A DNA stretch of 33,754 bases from an uncultured Succinivibrio sp. Its GTDB lineage: Bacteria; Pseudomonadota; Gammaproteobacteria; Enterobacterales; Succinivibrionaceae. Made by a program: the position numbers and the translations under genes. Of this stretch, positions 24,642-33,727 are shown piece after piece. The notes below the pieces were generated by a model. The model did not search any database, had not been told where the DNA came from, and worked only from the letters and a program-made list of their open reading frames with translations. The DNA lies in assembly GCA_902785325.1 (NCBI GenBank), contig CACZXZ010000018.1:1-33754 (forward strand), given 5' to 3'. The first letter of the stretch is position 1. Each line of letters opens with the position of its first letter.

Positions 24642-25607
24642 ATGGCAATTAAGAAAATTGGTGTATTAACTTCAGGTGGTGATGCACCTGGCATGAATGC
24701 AGCTATCCGTGCTGTAGTTCGTACTGCTTTATCATATGGTTGGGAAGTTCTAGGTGTACTTGATGGTTATTCAGGTCTACACGAGGGTAACTTCGTAGAA
24801 TTAAACAGCCACTCTGTATCAGATTTATTAAACCGTGGTGGTACCTTCTTAGGTACAGCTCGTTTCCCTCAGTTCAAGCAAGAACAAACTCGTAAAGAGA
24901 GTGTTGAGGTTATGAAGAAACACGGTATCGATGCTCTAGTAGTTATCGGTGGTGACGGTTCATACATGGGTGCAAAGCTAATCTCTGAGTTAGGTTTCCC
25001 ATGCATTGGTTTACCAGGCACAATCGATAATGATATCGCAGGTACTGATGCTACTATCGGTTTTGATACTGCTTTAAATACTGCTGTAAGCGCTATTGAT
25101 AAGCTACGTGATACCTGCTCATCACACAAGAGAATCAGTGTAGTTGAGGTTATGGGTCACCACTGCGGTGATTTAGCTGTATGTGCTGCTGTATCTTGCG
25201 GTGTTGAAGCTGTTTTAGTTCCTGAAGTTGCATGGAACAAAGAAGCAGTTTATGCTGACATCAAGAAAGGCATTGATGCAGGTAAGAGACATGCAATCTT
25301 AGTTGTATGTGAGAACCAAACTGATGTTCACCAGATGGCTAAAGAGCTAGAAGAGTTAACTGGTTTAGAGACTCGTGCTACTGTTCTAGGTCACATCCAA
25401 CGTGGTGGTACTCCATCAGCTGCTGATCGTGTATTAGCATCTCGTATGGGTGCTTATGCTTGTGAGCTATTAAAGAATGGTGAATCAGGCCGTTGCATTG
25501 GTGTAAAGCGTGGTGAGTTAGTTCACTATGACATCATTGATTGCATCAACAACATGAAGCATCAATTCATGCAAACTACTTATGATTTAGCTTGCAACTT
25601 AAAGTAA
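24642..25607 (+). CDS. pfkA: ATP-dependent 6-phosphofructokinase
   Basis: PfkA phosphorylates fructose 6-phosphate, the committed step of glycolysis. The 321-residue protein has [10 protein letters not shown] (ATP site, near residue 10), GGDGS (103-107), PGTIDND with the catalytic Asp at 129, [17 protein letters not shown] and QRGGTPSA. The Gly after GGD in the ATP loop marks an ATP-using, not pyrophosphate-using, enzyme. Having PfkA paired with TpiA points to glycolysis as a main energy route, fitting an anaerobic fermenter. Only GGA lies upstream as a ribosome-binding site; coupling to tpiA may help. Confidence 0.98.
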   Translation: MAIKKIGVLTSGGDAPGMNAAIRAVVRTALSYGWEVLGVLDGYSGLHEGNFVELNSHSVSDLLNRGGTFLGTARFPQFKQEQTRKESVEVMKKHGIDALVVIGGDGSYMGAKLISELGFPCIGLPGTIDNDIAGTDATIGFDTALNTAVSAIDKLRDTCSSHKRISVVEVMGHHCGDLAVCAAVSCGVEAVLVPEVAWNKEAVYADIKKGIDAGKRHAILVVCENQTDVHQMAKELEELTGLETRATVLGHIQRGGTPSAADRVLASRMGAYACELLKNGESGRCIGVKRGELVHYDIIDCINNMKHQFMQTTYDLACNLK

Positions 25608-25626
25608 TCAAGTAAATCTGTTTCAT

Positions 25627-25654
25627 AAAAGGATCGCTTAAAGCGATCCTTTTT
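25627..25654 (+). terminator. terminator of tpiA-pfkA
   Basis: An 11-bp perfect stem (25627-25637 with 25643-25653, loop TTAAA) is followed by T's on the plus strand. Confidence 0.9.
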
Positions 25655-25748
25655 CGTATCCACTCTTAAATTTAATCTAAAGTTAATAAAAGCTTAATCC
25701 AGATCTACTACATTTAAGGCAAAGCAATAAATGCACTAGGAGCTGCCT

Positions 25749-25931
25749 ATGCAAGATCACCAAATTTCACCATACCACCTAAGCTCAATTTTTAGTAATG
25801 ACGACGAGGAATTTGAAGCTACAAAAGGAATCAGTCAAAATACAGATCTTGAAAAGCTAGTTAATCAAGATGAGCTTGAGAAAATGCTAGATTACGTTTT
25901 TAAACTCTTATTTAGAAAAGCAACTAAATAA
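25749..25931 (+). CDS. 60-residue acidic protein beside Wadjet
   Basis: This small protein begins after GGAG, 6 bases from the ATG. It is acidic in the middle (SNDDEEFE), probably helical in the second half (LEKLVNQDELEKMLDYVFKL) and basic at the end (RKATK). No family is recognised. A near-perfect terminator overlaps its stop codon, which strongly supports a real plus-strand transcript. It is convergent with jetD, 21 bases apart. Whether it belongs to the defence island or is a lineage-specific gene is open. Confidence 0.6.
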   Translation: MQDHQISPYHLSSIFSNDDEEFEATKGISQNTDLEKLVNQDELEKMLDYVFKLLFRKATK

Positions 25932-25940
25932 GAGTTTTTT
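25902..25940 (+). terminator. terminator overlapping the stop of the 60-aa gene
   Basis: An 11-bp stem (25905-25915 with 25924-25934) runs into six T's, and three upstream A's can pair with the first T's. On the minus strand the hairpin is followed by three T's and then A's, so it may partly end the jetABCD message too. Confidence 0.88.
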
Positions 25941-25952
25941 GTTTAGCCAAAG

Positions 25953-27131
25953 TTACTCATCAAGCACTGCTTTTAAGTGTTTAACAATGTAGTCTTGATC
26001 TAGCTTTTCTTGCTCTAAACGATTTAGATTTGGTTGTTTTGATAATGCCTCTAAACAAGCTTTTTCATCTTCAGTTAAAGCAGGATCTTCAATAGAGGTA
26101 GACTCTTTTTCAGTAACTCTTTTAGCAAGGTGGTTTTCGTATTCTAAAGTTTGCAAATCCATCATCACAGAGGTTACTTTAGCTTGAGTATTCTTTCTAA
26201 AGTTAGAGAGTATGAAAAATCCCCAGGAATCTAAATCGCCCCAATAAATAATTTTCTTCTTAGAAAGTAGCCACTTTGCTTTTGACCAAGCCACATCATT
26301 ACCACAACCAAAGATTACAGTGGTATTTAAAAGTTTAGGTAGCATCAAACCTGATTGCACATTTTCTACCACCAAGAGATTGTCTCCAGGTAGCGCTATA
26401 TGCTCGAGATCAGAGGTTGAAACTTGGAAGTAATCAAAATCTTTAACTAGTCTTTCATCTAAAATTCTTACATGTGCAAAGTTTTTAGGCTTTTTACGCA
26501 CGTTCAAGAAAGCCTCTAAATCATTGTCTTCTTCTGTACAAATTCCTACTGCTTTAAGGATAGTAAAGATAAGTTTTAAGTTACGCTCTAGAAACTTAGT
26601 ATCCACTCCTTCAAGTGGCAATGCTCTAATATATAGATTTTTCCCCATATCTCTTTTAAGTTGAGGTAAGGTTACAAGCAACAACTTAAAATCCTCAGCA
26701 CTTAAATCGTCAAGTGAAAGGTATTTAATGAGTGGATATAAAGAGGACTTATCTTCAAGCTTAAAACAAGTTGCAAGAGAATCCACTCTATCTAGGAGTA
26801 AAGATACTTTTTTCCTATCGTCATTTTTGATGCACAAGAGCAACTCGTCAAAAGAGTTCACCACAAAGTAATTTGGAATTTGGCTACCATCTGCACCGCA
26901 AGCATAAACCTTTTGAGAGTATTCAATTAACTCTTGATGAGGATAGGCGTTATAACAGTGAATAAACTTTCCAAATGCATTAACGTCTTTTAAGATCTCT
27001 TGATTAGTAGGTGGTTTTAAAGCTACTTTAATTGGATATTCTCTTTGACCTAATAACCTTTTGATAAGGTTATTAAGATTTGAGATCTCTGTTTTAGTTA
27101 TTCTTTCGATAACTTCGTTTATAAGTAACAT
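25953..27131 (-). CDS. jetD: Wadjet nuclease subunit JetD (TOPRIM)
   Basis: JetD is the nuclease of the Wadjet anti-plasmid system. It cuts circular DNA once the JetABC motor has extruded it. The 392-residue protein has an N-terminal DUF3322-type region (YIRALPLEGVDTKFLERN, 167-184) and a C-terminal DUF2220 TOPRIM fold with the catalytic Glu in VVENVQSGL (E256) and the metal pair in YWGDLDSWGF (D299, D301). The final region keeps RLEQE. All expected catalytic residues are present, so the subunit looks active. It follows jetC by 18 bases and is the last gene of the operon. Confidence 0.95.
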   Translation of the reverse strand: MLLINEVIERITKTEISNLNNLIKRLLGQREYPIKVALKPPTNQEILKDVNAFGKFIHCYNAYPHQELIEYSQKVYACGADGSQIPNYFVVNSFDELLLCIKNDDRKKVSLLLDRVDSLATCFKLEDKSSLYPLIKYLSLDDLSAEDFKLLLVTLPQLKRDMGKNLYIRALPLEGVDTKFLERNLKLIFTILKAVGICTEEDNDLEAFLNVRKKPKNFAHVRILDERLVKDFDYFQVSTSDLEHIALPGDNLLVVENVQSGLMLPKLLNTTVIFGCGNDVAWSKAKWLLSKKKIIYWGDLDSWGFFILSNFRKNTQAKVTSVMMDLQTLEYENHLAKRVTEKESTSIEDPALTEDEKACLEALSKQPNLNRLEQEKLDQDYIVKHLKAVLDE

Positions 27132-27149
27132 TTAAACCACTCTTACCTA

Positions 27150-30100
27150 CTAATTAGCTTCAAGCTCAATTCCAAGCTCTTTAAAGTCACTTTCTTGCTT
27201 TTGCAAAAGTTGCTCATCATACTCTTGCCATGTAAGCTCACACATAGCACTGTTATGGGTATCAGCAGGCTTTTCAACAATCACAAGAGATCTTGCAAAG
27301 TCACGAGCTAGCTCAATATTCTTAAATGGCGTAATTAGATTTACATGTAGATTTAATTCTTTAAAGATCTTCAACACTCTCTTACTTACCTTATCAGAGG
27401 TATTAGAGAAAGCCTCATCTAAGAATACTGTTGCATAAGTTGGAATATCACCATTGTCTGGAGTTAATACATAAGCCAAAGAAGCTGCTAATACGGAGCC
27501 TGCGAAAGCTTCTTTTTCACCACCAGATTTACCAGAGCTTGAGTTTAAGGTATCTTTAATGGTGCCTGTAGTCTTATCTAAAACATTAGCTAAGAACTTC
27601 ATGCGAAGACGAGGATCTAAAATAGACTTTAGATCTTGAGCATTAGAATTTAGGGCATTGATTAAGATATTGATAACTTTTTCAATAGACTTATAGCGTC
27701 GCTCTGAATCGGTTTCATTGATTAGATTCATCACAGCTTTAGTACTTTGATTAAATTCTTTAATTGCAGGATTATCAATACGTTTAGGCTCAATTGACAA
27801 GTAAGTATTTTCACTAAATTCAGCCTTTTTGAGCACATTGTTAATAAGCTCAATTCTATCTTTAATAGAGTCTAATTCTTGAGAGATCTTTTGTACAATG
27901 CAAGCTACAGATTGGGTAACTTCTGTATTTAGTTTAGATTTAAACTCTTCTACAAGTTTTGGTAAACCTTCTTGCTCAATTTGTTGTAAGTATTTTAAGT
28001 AATACTCATAAGCTTCAAATTCACTGCCCCAATCAATACACAGAGCTTCCCATTTCTCATAGAATTTAGCAATGATGTTACTGATTTTATTCTTTGCATC
28101 ATTCATACGATTTGTAGCCACAGCTTCTTCTTGATAAAGACTGTTTCTAAAATCGCTCTTGTTAATATCTGTAAAGACGTTTTGATGAGTAAACTTAAGC
28201 TTCTTCATCATATCTTGAAGCAATAATTCAATATTAGCATCAAGGGTAACTGAAGGTTGTTTTGCTAAAGCTTCAAGCTTGCTTTGAAGATCTTTAATAG
28301 CTAAATCAACGTTATTGATAGCAATCATAAGCTTAGTAACTCTATCTTCAGCTTGCTTTAAGACTTTTTCACTAAGCTCACACTGCTCTTTTAATTTAGC
28401 AATAGAGCTGTCATGAATAAGGATGTCATATTGCTCTTGTAGAGAGATAATTTGCTCTTTTACAGAGCGAATATCTATCTTAGAAAATGAATCGATACTC
28501 TTTAAGCTATATTCAATAATGCTAATTTTTTCTTGAACACTATCTCTTTTAGCGTTGGCAGCTTTTACTTTGTCGTTAACTGCTGTAAGTTGCTTTTGAA
28601 GCTCACTAAGCTTTTTATTTAAGTTCTGAAGTTTATCCTCATTAGAAAAGCCAATACACCAAGAGGAAGGATCATTTACTAAAGTTAAGTCTTTCTTTTC
28701 AAAAAAGCCTTTGTTCTTATGAATAAGACCTTCTTTAGTCATTGAAAATTCAGTGACATTAAGCTTATCAACACTATCAACACAGCATAAGTCGTAGTTA
28801 TTTAAATGCTGCTTTAAAAACGGTGTAAACTCATGCTTTTTAAAGTTCAGCTTAGTTAAAAAGCCATCATTACCAAAGGTTGTAAAGCCTGGTGCTACAT
28901 CTTTTACTACTTGAACTCTTACATGCACACCAGTGTGTCTTGCATTTAACCACTTAGTTATAAGCTCATAGTCATTTTTAGACACTAAAAGGGTTTGTCT
29001 AAGTCCACCTAAAGCTCTTTCAATTGCACCTTGCCAAGAGGCTTCTGACTCTTTAACTTCAATAAGCTCTGCAATATAAGCTAAGTGATTTATGTTAATG
29101 TTAAGAGAAGATGCTAAATCCTCTCTTAATCTTTGATACTTGATAGACAAATTAGAGCCACGGTGCTTTTGTAAACTCTCAATTTCGTCTTTTACCACAA
29201 GCTTATCGGCTTCAAATTTTTTGCCTTCAAGAGCAATATTGATCACTTGATCTTCAAGCTCTTGTTTTTGAGATGCTAAATCCTCTTTAAGCTTATCAGC
29301 ATCACTCTTGCTTTGATAGAATTCTTCTTGAGTAGTAACTGTAGGTAAGCCTAAATTTTTTAAGATGCTGTTATAGTCAGAAGCATTTTTCTCAACTAGA
29401 GCAAGCTCTTTTTGCTTAGCTCCAATTTCATTTTCTAATACTTTTGTCTTATCGCCACCATTAGCACCTAAAGCAGTAAGGTTTTGCTCATGAGTACGTT
29501 TTGCATCTATTAGACGATTATCATCATCTTTCTTTTGAGCTTCTAAATTACCTAATTCAAACTGCTTTTCTTTTAAAGAGCCTTGATAGTAGTCTTTTGC
29601 ATAGCGGTTAACAAAAGGCTCTAAGCCCTCAATTGCTCTTTCATAATCTAAACACAGTTTTTGGTATTTAGTAAATTTTGTAGTTTGCTCTGGAAGATCT
29701 TTTAAATACTCTTCTTGCTTCTGAGCTTCTTTTAAACGCTCGTGAATATTTTTAAGATCATCAAATTGCTTGATAGTATTTACAGCATCTTCTTTTACAG
29801 AGCCAGGCTCTAACACTAAGGTTCTAATTAGGTTAGTTAAATCGTCAATCTTTTTTAATCCTAAAGCTCTACCTAATAAGGCAGGTGCATTTTGGTTATC
29901 CATATGTAAGCGATGTCTAAAATGAGTTTCATACTCACTAAAGTTATCATCACAAACAGCACAACCTTCTATTGCTTTTAGGTACTCTTTTAAAGGTCTA
30001 ACATCAAAGTTTTTAAATCTAAATAACAGCTCTTTTACATCTACATCCACAGGGCATACGCTGTAAATCTTTTTAACATCACTGTAAGCAGTGGAGTCTG

Positions 30101-30521
30101 AGTTGATGTAGAAAATACCTAACAAAGCTACTTGCTGTTTTGAGGCGGTATACTCATATAAAGCTTTAATCACCGTTACTACAGCCTGCTCACGCAAGTT
30201 TCTTGAAGTTTGATTACCTTCATCATCAACCATGCTACCAAAGCTTCCACGGATGTAGCTTACAAGATTACGATCATTCTTTTTCTCTTGAGCAGCAGCT
30301 AAGTTATAAGACACTCTTGAAGCTGGTCTTAGCAAAGTCATTAAAGCATCAATAATAGTAGATTTACCAGAGCCGTTTTCACCAGTGATTAAGGTGCCTT
30401 CAGGATCGATATTTAAGGTGTGCAAACCATTGAATGAGCCCCAGTTATATACAGTAACTTTGCTAAGCTTTACCTGATCTACTTCATCATAAGAAAACAA
30501 TAATTCACCTTGCTTACTCAT
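27150..30521 (-). CDS. jetC: Wadjet SMC-like ATPase JetC (MksB-like)
   Basis: JetC is the SMC motor that extrudes DNA loops and senses plasmid size. Walker A (GENGSGKST, 47-55) lies in an N-terminal half-domain that follows VTVYNWGSFNGLH. Long coiled coils flank a hinge-like middle (about 470-620). The C-terminal half-domain has the signature SGGEKE (about 999-1004) and Walker B VFLDEAF (about 1032-1038). The 1123-residue length fits type I Wadjet. The frame opens upstream at a TTG, and an ATG at 30530 touches GAGG; the ATG at 30521 has 9-base spacing and is preferred. It overlaps jetB by 8 bases. Confidence 0.95.
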   Translation of the reverse strand: MSKQGELLFSYDEVDQVKLSKVTVYNWGSFNGLHTLNIDPEGTLITGENGSGKSTIIDALMTLLRPASRVSYNLAAAQEKKNDRNLVSYIRGSFGSMVDDEGNQTSRNLREQAVVTVIKALYEYTASKQQVALLGIFYINSDSTAYSDVKKIYSVCPVDVDVKELLFRFKNFDVRPLKEYLKAIEGCAVCDDNFSEYETHFRHRLHMDNQNAPALLGRALGLKKIDDLTNLIRTLVLEPGSVKEDAVNTIKQFDDLKNIHERLKEAQKQEEYLKDLPEQTTKFTKYQKLCLDYERAIEGLEPFVNRYAKDYYQGSLKEKQFELGNLEAQKKDDDNRLIDAKRTHEQNLTALGANGGDKTKVLENEIGAKQKELALVEKNASDYNSILKNLGLPTVTTQEEFYQSKSDADKLKEDLASQKQELEDQVINIALEGKKFEADKLVVKDEIESLQKHRGSNLSIKYQRLREDLASSLNININHLAYIAELIEVKESEASWQGAIERALGGLRQTLLVSKNDYELITKWLNARHTGVHVRVQVVKDVAPGFTTFGNDGFLTKLNFKKHEFTPFLKQHLNNYDLCCVDSVDKLNVTEFSMTKEGLIHKNKGFFEKKDLTLVNDPSSWCIGFSNEDKLQNLNKKLSELQKQLTAVNDKVKAANAKRDSVQEKISIIEYSLKSIDSFSKIDIRSVKEQIISLQEQYDILIHDSSIAKLKEQCELSEKVLKQAEDRVTKLMIAINNVDLAIKDLQSKLEALAKQPSVTLDANIELLLQDMMKKLKFTHQNVFTDINKSDFRNSLYQEEAVATNRMNDAKNKISNIIAKFYEKWEALCIDWGSEFEAYEYYLKYLQQIEQEGLPKLVEEFKSKLNTEVTQSVACIVQKISQELDSIKDRIELINNVLKKAEFSENTYLSIEPKRIDNPAIKEFNQSTKAVMNLINETDSERRYKSIEKVINILINALNSNAQDLKSILDPRLRMKFLANVLDKTTGTIKDTLNSSSGKSGGEKEAFAGSVLAASLAYVLTPDNGDIPTYATVFLDEAFSNTSDKVSKRVLKIFKELNLHVNLITPFKNIELARDFARSLVIVEKPADTHNSAMCELTWQEYDEQLLQKQESDFKELGIELEAN

Positions 30522-31215
30522 TATCTGCATCCTCACTGCCAACTACGGTTCCGTTTACTTTTCTAAATTCTTCTAAAAGCTCATTTAACTTATTTAAATC
30601 CACTACAAATCTAATCAAAGGTAAGATTAAAAAACGGTCATTGTCCTCTGAAGGTAATCTCTTTAATAGATGATATTCGCACAAATCTCGCAGAGCACCA
30701 TTTAGCTTTTGCTGATCTTTTCTGTCAGATACAGAGATATTCATGTATGGTAGTAAAGCATTTTTAATGTAATCAATATCAATTACAATGGAGCTTTCAC
30801 CTTGAGAAAAACGCTCTTGATAGTACTTACGCAAGATTAAAATCAGAATAGATTTAAAAGGAGTTAACACTGACTTGTTAATTAAGAACTTATCCTCAAC
30901 AAAAGCTTCACTTTCAGGATCTAGTTGAGCTTCATCCTCTGCATCAGCAATTTCATCCTCGCGATTAAGGTTTTTAATATAGGCAAGACCGATATCAGGA
31001 TCTACTACAAGCTCAATATTGATATTTCTAAGATAGCTTCTAATAAAATCCTCATTTTCCTTTTTACGAAGTAATTTGTATTGCAAAGAATCTAATTCAA
31101 ACTGCACACTACCAGTTTTTAAAAGATCGACAATGATATTTCTAACTTTTGCATCAGCTTCTTTAACTAAGTTTTGATTGTCACTCTCTAATAAGATTTC
31201 GTTTTCGATGCTCAT
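30514..31215 (-). CDS. jetB: Wadjet subunit JetB (MksE-like, DUF4194)
   Basis: JetB is the KITE-like winged-helix subunit that binds the kleisin JetA within the SMC complex. The 233-residue protein has winged-helix-like stretches: DFIRSYLRNINIELVVDPD, a conserved PFKSILILILRKYYQER, and LNGALRDLCEYHLLKRL. An acidic insert (REDEIADAEDEAQLDPESE, about 85-103) separates the halves. The ATG shares a base with the jetA stop (TAATG), and its own end overlaps jetC, so all three subunits are translationally coupled. Confidence 0.92.
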   Translation of the reverse strand: MSIENEILLESDNQNLVKEADAKVRNIIVDLLKTGSVQFELDSLQYKLLRKKENEDFIRSYLRNINIELVVDPDIGLAYIKNLNREDEIADAEDEAQLDPESEAFVEDKFLINKSVLTPFKSILILILRKYYQERFSQGESSIVIDIDYIKNALLPYMNISVSDRKDQQKLNGALRDLCEYHLLKRLPSEDNDRFLILPLIRFVVDLNKLNELLEEFRKVNGTVVGSEDADNE

Positions 31216-32687
31216 TATTTATCCTCACTGTCGCGTAGCATTTGGCTTGATAGAATTATTTTTGGAAGGCGAATTTTTAAAGAGCCTTTATGCTGAGAGA
31301 TGTTTTTAACAATAATTTCTTCTTGTTCTAAAATTGGATCTTTATTAAGTTCTCTTGCAACTCTAACAAAAGCAACCACCTCATCTAATCCATACTTAAG
31401 TTGAGTCCTTTCGATGATGCTTCCCACACTCAAGGATGAGGCATTACCTAAGATCTTCTTAATAGTATTTTTTACATCACTTAATTTAACGGTATCAATC
31501 TGTTTTAGAATTTCAGATCTGATAACTTTAGAATTCTCATGCTCTACAAACTCACCAAGTTTTGCTTCTTTTGGAGCCACCTTAATGGCATTTTTTAAAG
31601 CCTCTACTGAAAATACTTTTACATTACCCTTTTCAAGCGTGGTTTCAAGTAATTTTGTATATAAGTTAAGACCAGTATCTTTAAGTTTGACAGCTTCTTT
31701 TTCAAGTTTAGAGATGGTTTTTGTAAGTAAACGATTCTCTTTAAACTCTGAGCTTTCAAGATATGCTCTTAAATTAGCATCAATTTGAGCTCTTACTTTT
31801 CTTACTCTATCGCACTCGTTTACAAGAATATCGATAAAGCTGTGAAGAAACTTCTGTTGCTTTTTATCAAGATGCTTTGCTATAGGTTTATCAAGAATAA
31901 AGTCAATTTGAGAATTAAACTCGTCACGAAGCTTGGCTTGGCATAATAGCTTAAAGAAATCCTCGTAAGCTGCGCCATAATCAGTTTTACGTTGTATAGC
32001 TTCTTCTTTTAGGACATCTTTAATCAACTTACCTTTTGAAGCTTCATCGTTAATCATTTTGACACGAATGTTTTGGGCAATTTCAAAAGTTTCTTCTTCA
32101 AGACGTCTAAAGTCATTTGGAATACGATTTGCTAAATCATAAATAGTTCTTATCTTTTCCTTTTGACGTGTAGTAGACAATTTAGCTAAATCGCCTTTAC
32201 TGATGGCAGCTCTTTCTTTTTCAAGCTCTTTAATTTGTCTGTCAACTTCCTGAAGACGTAATCTCTTATCAGTGGTTAATTGCACGAATAACTCGTGTAC
32301 TTGATCCTGAAGAATTTGTAAGTGAGTAGCTGAAGTTGAAACTATTTTTGCATCTAGTTTGTCAGCAAATTCAATAGCCTTTTGAGCTGCATCAGTTAAG
32401 TAGATTTTATTGTTTAGCTCTTTAATCCAACCTTTAGTTGGATTCATCCAATCATTTAGATAATCTTTAGCACTTTGCAACTGTAAAGACTCATCCTTAG
32501 CTTTTAGAGATGAGAGAAATTCTTTTAAACAAGCACGAGCTTGATCGTAATCCACCTCTCTTGCATTAGCAAAAAGGTTCTTTAAAAAAGCTAAGATCAT
32601 AGGAGCAGAATCTGCTCTTAACAATCTCCAGGTTTTATTTATCTCAAGTAAGTTACTAAACCTTGAGTAATCAGACTGAAAATCCAT
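31215..32687 (-). CDS. jetA: Wadjet kleisin subunit JetA (MksF-like, DUF3375)
   Basis: JetA closes the SMC ring as the kleisin. The 490-residue protein starts with the family's N-terminal pattern (WRLLRADSAPMILAFLKNLF), continues with YLTDAAQKA and a coiled-coil segment (about 140-200), and has TDYGAAYEDFFKLL in the middle. The frame extends upstream to TTG at 32723, but that lies only about 5 bases past the likely transcription start; ATG at 32687 is the better start even though its ribosome-binding site is weak. It is the first gene of jetABCD in canonical order. Confidence 0.93.
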   Translation of the reverse strand: MDFQSDYSRFSNLLEINKTWRLLRADSAPMILAFLKNLFANAREVDYDQARACLKEFLSSLKAKDESLQLQSAKDYLNDWMNPTKGWIKELNNKIYLTDAAQKAIEFADKLDAKIVSTSATHLQILQDQVHELFVQLTTDKRLRLQEVDRQIKELEKERAAISKGDLAKLSTTRQKEKIRTIYDLANRIPNDFRRLEEETFEIAQNIRVKMINDEASKGKLIKDVLKEEAIQRKTDYGAAYEDFFKLLCQAKLRDEFNSQIDFILDKPIAKHLDKKQQKFLHSFIDILVNECDRVRKVRAQIDANLRAYLESSEFKENRLLTKTISKLEKEAVKLKDTGLNLYTKLLETTLEKGNVKVFSVEALKNAIKVAPKEAKLGEFVEHENSKVIRSEILKQIDTVKLSDVKNTIKKILGNASSLSVGSIIERTQLKYGLDEVVAFVRVARELNKDPILEQEEIIVKNISQHKGSLKIRLPKIILSSQMLRDSEDK

Positions 32688-32734
32688 ATTAAATTTTACA
32701 AAGCAATAATTAAAGCCAAACAAAATCGGAGTAA

Positions 32735-32740
32735 ATTATA
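32735..32740 (-). promoter_or_regulatory. -10 box of jetABCD
   Basis: A perfect TATAAT on the minus strand, about 50 bases before the jetA ATG. No good -35 is visible, so an activator or a weak promoter is likely. Confidence 0.5.
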
Positions 32741-32780
32741 ACCGACAAATGCGATTTTTTAGCAGATATTTGGAGATAAT

Positions 32781-32978
32781 ATGTTAATAATTACTAAGCT
32801 TTCTAAGTACTTTTTAAAGAAGTCTTTAAATAGGCAAAATCTTGATGAAGATCTTTTAGACAAGTTAAATGACGATTGCATAGACTCTCTAGAGCAATTG
32901 CTTTTAGATAAGGAAAGCTTGTCCTCAAAGAGTCTATATAAGATTGCGTTTAGATGTAAAAGGCAGATCTTTGCTTAA
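32781..32978 (+). CDS. 65-residue hypothetical protein, divergent from jetA
   Basis: The ATG follows GGAG by 5 bases. The protein is basic at both ends and acidic in the middle (NLDEDLLDKLNDDCIDSLEQLLLD), probably a helical bundle. It is not a recognised family. It is divergent from jetA, with 93 bases between the two starts, and its stop abuts the convergent pgpA stop (32979) with no terminator between. The position suggests a possible accessory or regulator of the Wadjet operon, but nothing in the protein shows this. Confidence 0.55.
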   Translation: MLIITKLSKYFLKKSLNRQNLDEDLLDKLNDDCIDSLEQLLLDKESLSSKSLYKIAFRCKRQIFA

Positions 32979-33470
32979 TTAAAAAAAGTAATAGATGATT
33001 ATGTGTCCTACAGCTAAAGCGTAGAGACCTGCAAACACGTCATCTATCATCACACCTAAACCACCACCTATCTTTTTATCAAAATAATTGATAGGAAATG
33101 GTTTTAACACATCAAAAAATCTAAATAGCACAAAAGCTAAAAAGGTTAAATAGATATTACTTGGAAATAAAAAGACACTGATAAACATGCCACAGAATTC
33201 GTCGATAACGATAGCGCTGTTATCATGCATTCCAAGATCTTTTTCGCAAATTGAAGATGCTATAGTACCTAAAATAAAGGTAAAAATAATCACACCTAGA
33301 GCGATATACCAAGGCGCAAAAACAAGTAGCATGCAAATTGGTAGTGCCGCAAGAGAACCATAAGTTCCAGGAGCTTTTGGTAATAAACCAGAGCCAAAAC
33401 CTAAGGCAATAAAGTGCCAAGGATTTTTAAGGCTTACATTTTTTAAAAATGATCTGTCGTGTTTATCCAT
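32979..33470 (-). CDS. pgpA: phosphatidylglycerophosphatase A
   Basis: PgpA removes phosphate from phosphatidylglycerophosphate to make phosphatidylglycerol in the inner membrane. The 163-residue protein shows the family motifs: LGFGSGLLPKAPGTYGSLAAL (26-46, split here by its Pro-Gly turn), NSAIVIDEFCGMF, FRFFDVLKPFPI and GGGLGVMIDDVFAG, with about four membrane segments. The acidic residues in IDE, FD and DD are the likely metal-binding and catalytic set. It begins at an ATG after the sequence facing the window's right edge and is convergent with the 65-residue gene. Confidence 0.95.
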   Translation of the reverse strand: MDKHDRSFLKNVSLKNPWHFIALGFGSGLLPKAPGTYGSLAALPICMLLVFAPWYIALGVIIFTFILGTIASSICEKDLGMHDNSAIVIDEFCGMFISVFLFPSNIYLTFLAFVLFRFFDVLKPFPINYFDKKIGGGLGVMIDDVFAGLYALAVGHIIIYYFF

Positions 33471-33628
33471 GATATCAAATAAGTAATTTTGTAGTTTAAA
33501 AGTACATTAAGCAATGGTTACTGAAAAGTCTTATTAAAGATTGCTTTCAAGAACAAAGATTGCAACTCCAACTAATTATAAGGTAATAAGTGTCAAAGTA
33601 AAATGAGAAAATGACCGTCTAGAAACGC

Positions 33629-33657
33629 AAAAACCGCCATCCAAAGGACAGCGGTTT
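33629..33657 (-). terminator. GC-rich hairpin, likely minus-strand terminator
   Basis: AAACCGC (33631-33637) pairs with GCGGTTT (33651-33657), and inside TCC pairs with GGA around an AAA loop. On the minus strand it runs into five T's. It would end a transcript coming from beyond the right edge, before pgpA. Confidence 0.65.
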
Positions 33658-33683
33658 CCCGACTTTCGAGGGTCGTAGAAATT

Positions 33684-33727
33684 AAAAAAGCGCTTAGCCC
33701 TTTATTTATCTAGGTTAGCGCTTTTTT
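33684..33727. terminator. strong bidirectional terminator at the right edge
   Basis: An 11-bp stem (33684-33694 with 33717-33727) has six A's on the left and six T's on the right, then further T's. It can end transcription from either side. Confidence 0.82.

Noticed and set aside
23006-32840. The 15-base string TAAATAGGCAAAATC shared by the orphan gene and the 65-residue gene
   Set aside because: In AT-rich DNA a match of this length is expected by chance in 34 kb, and it falls in ordinary codons.
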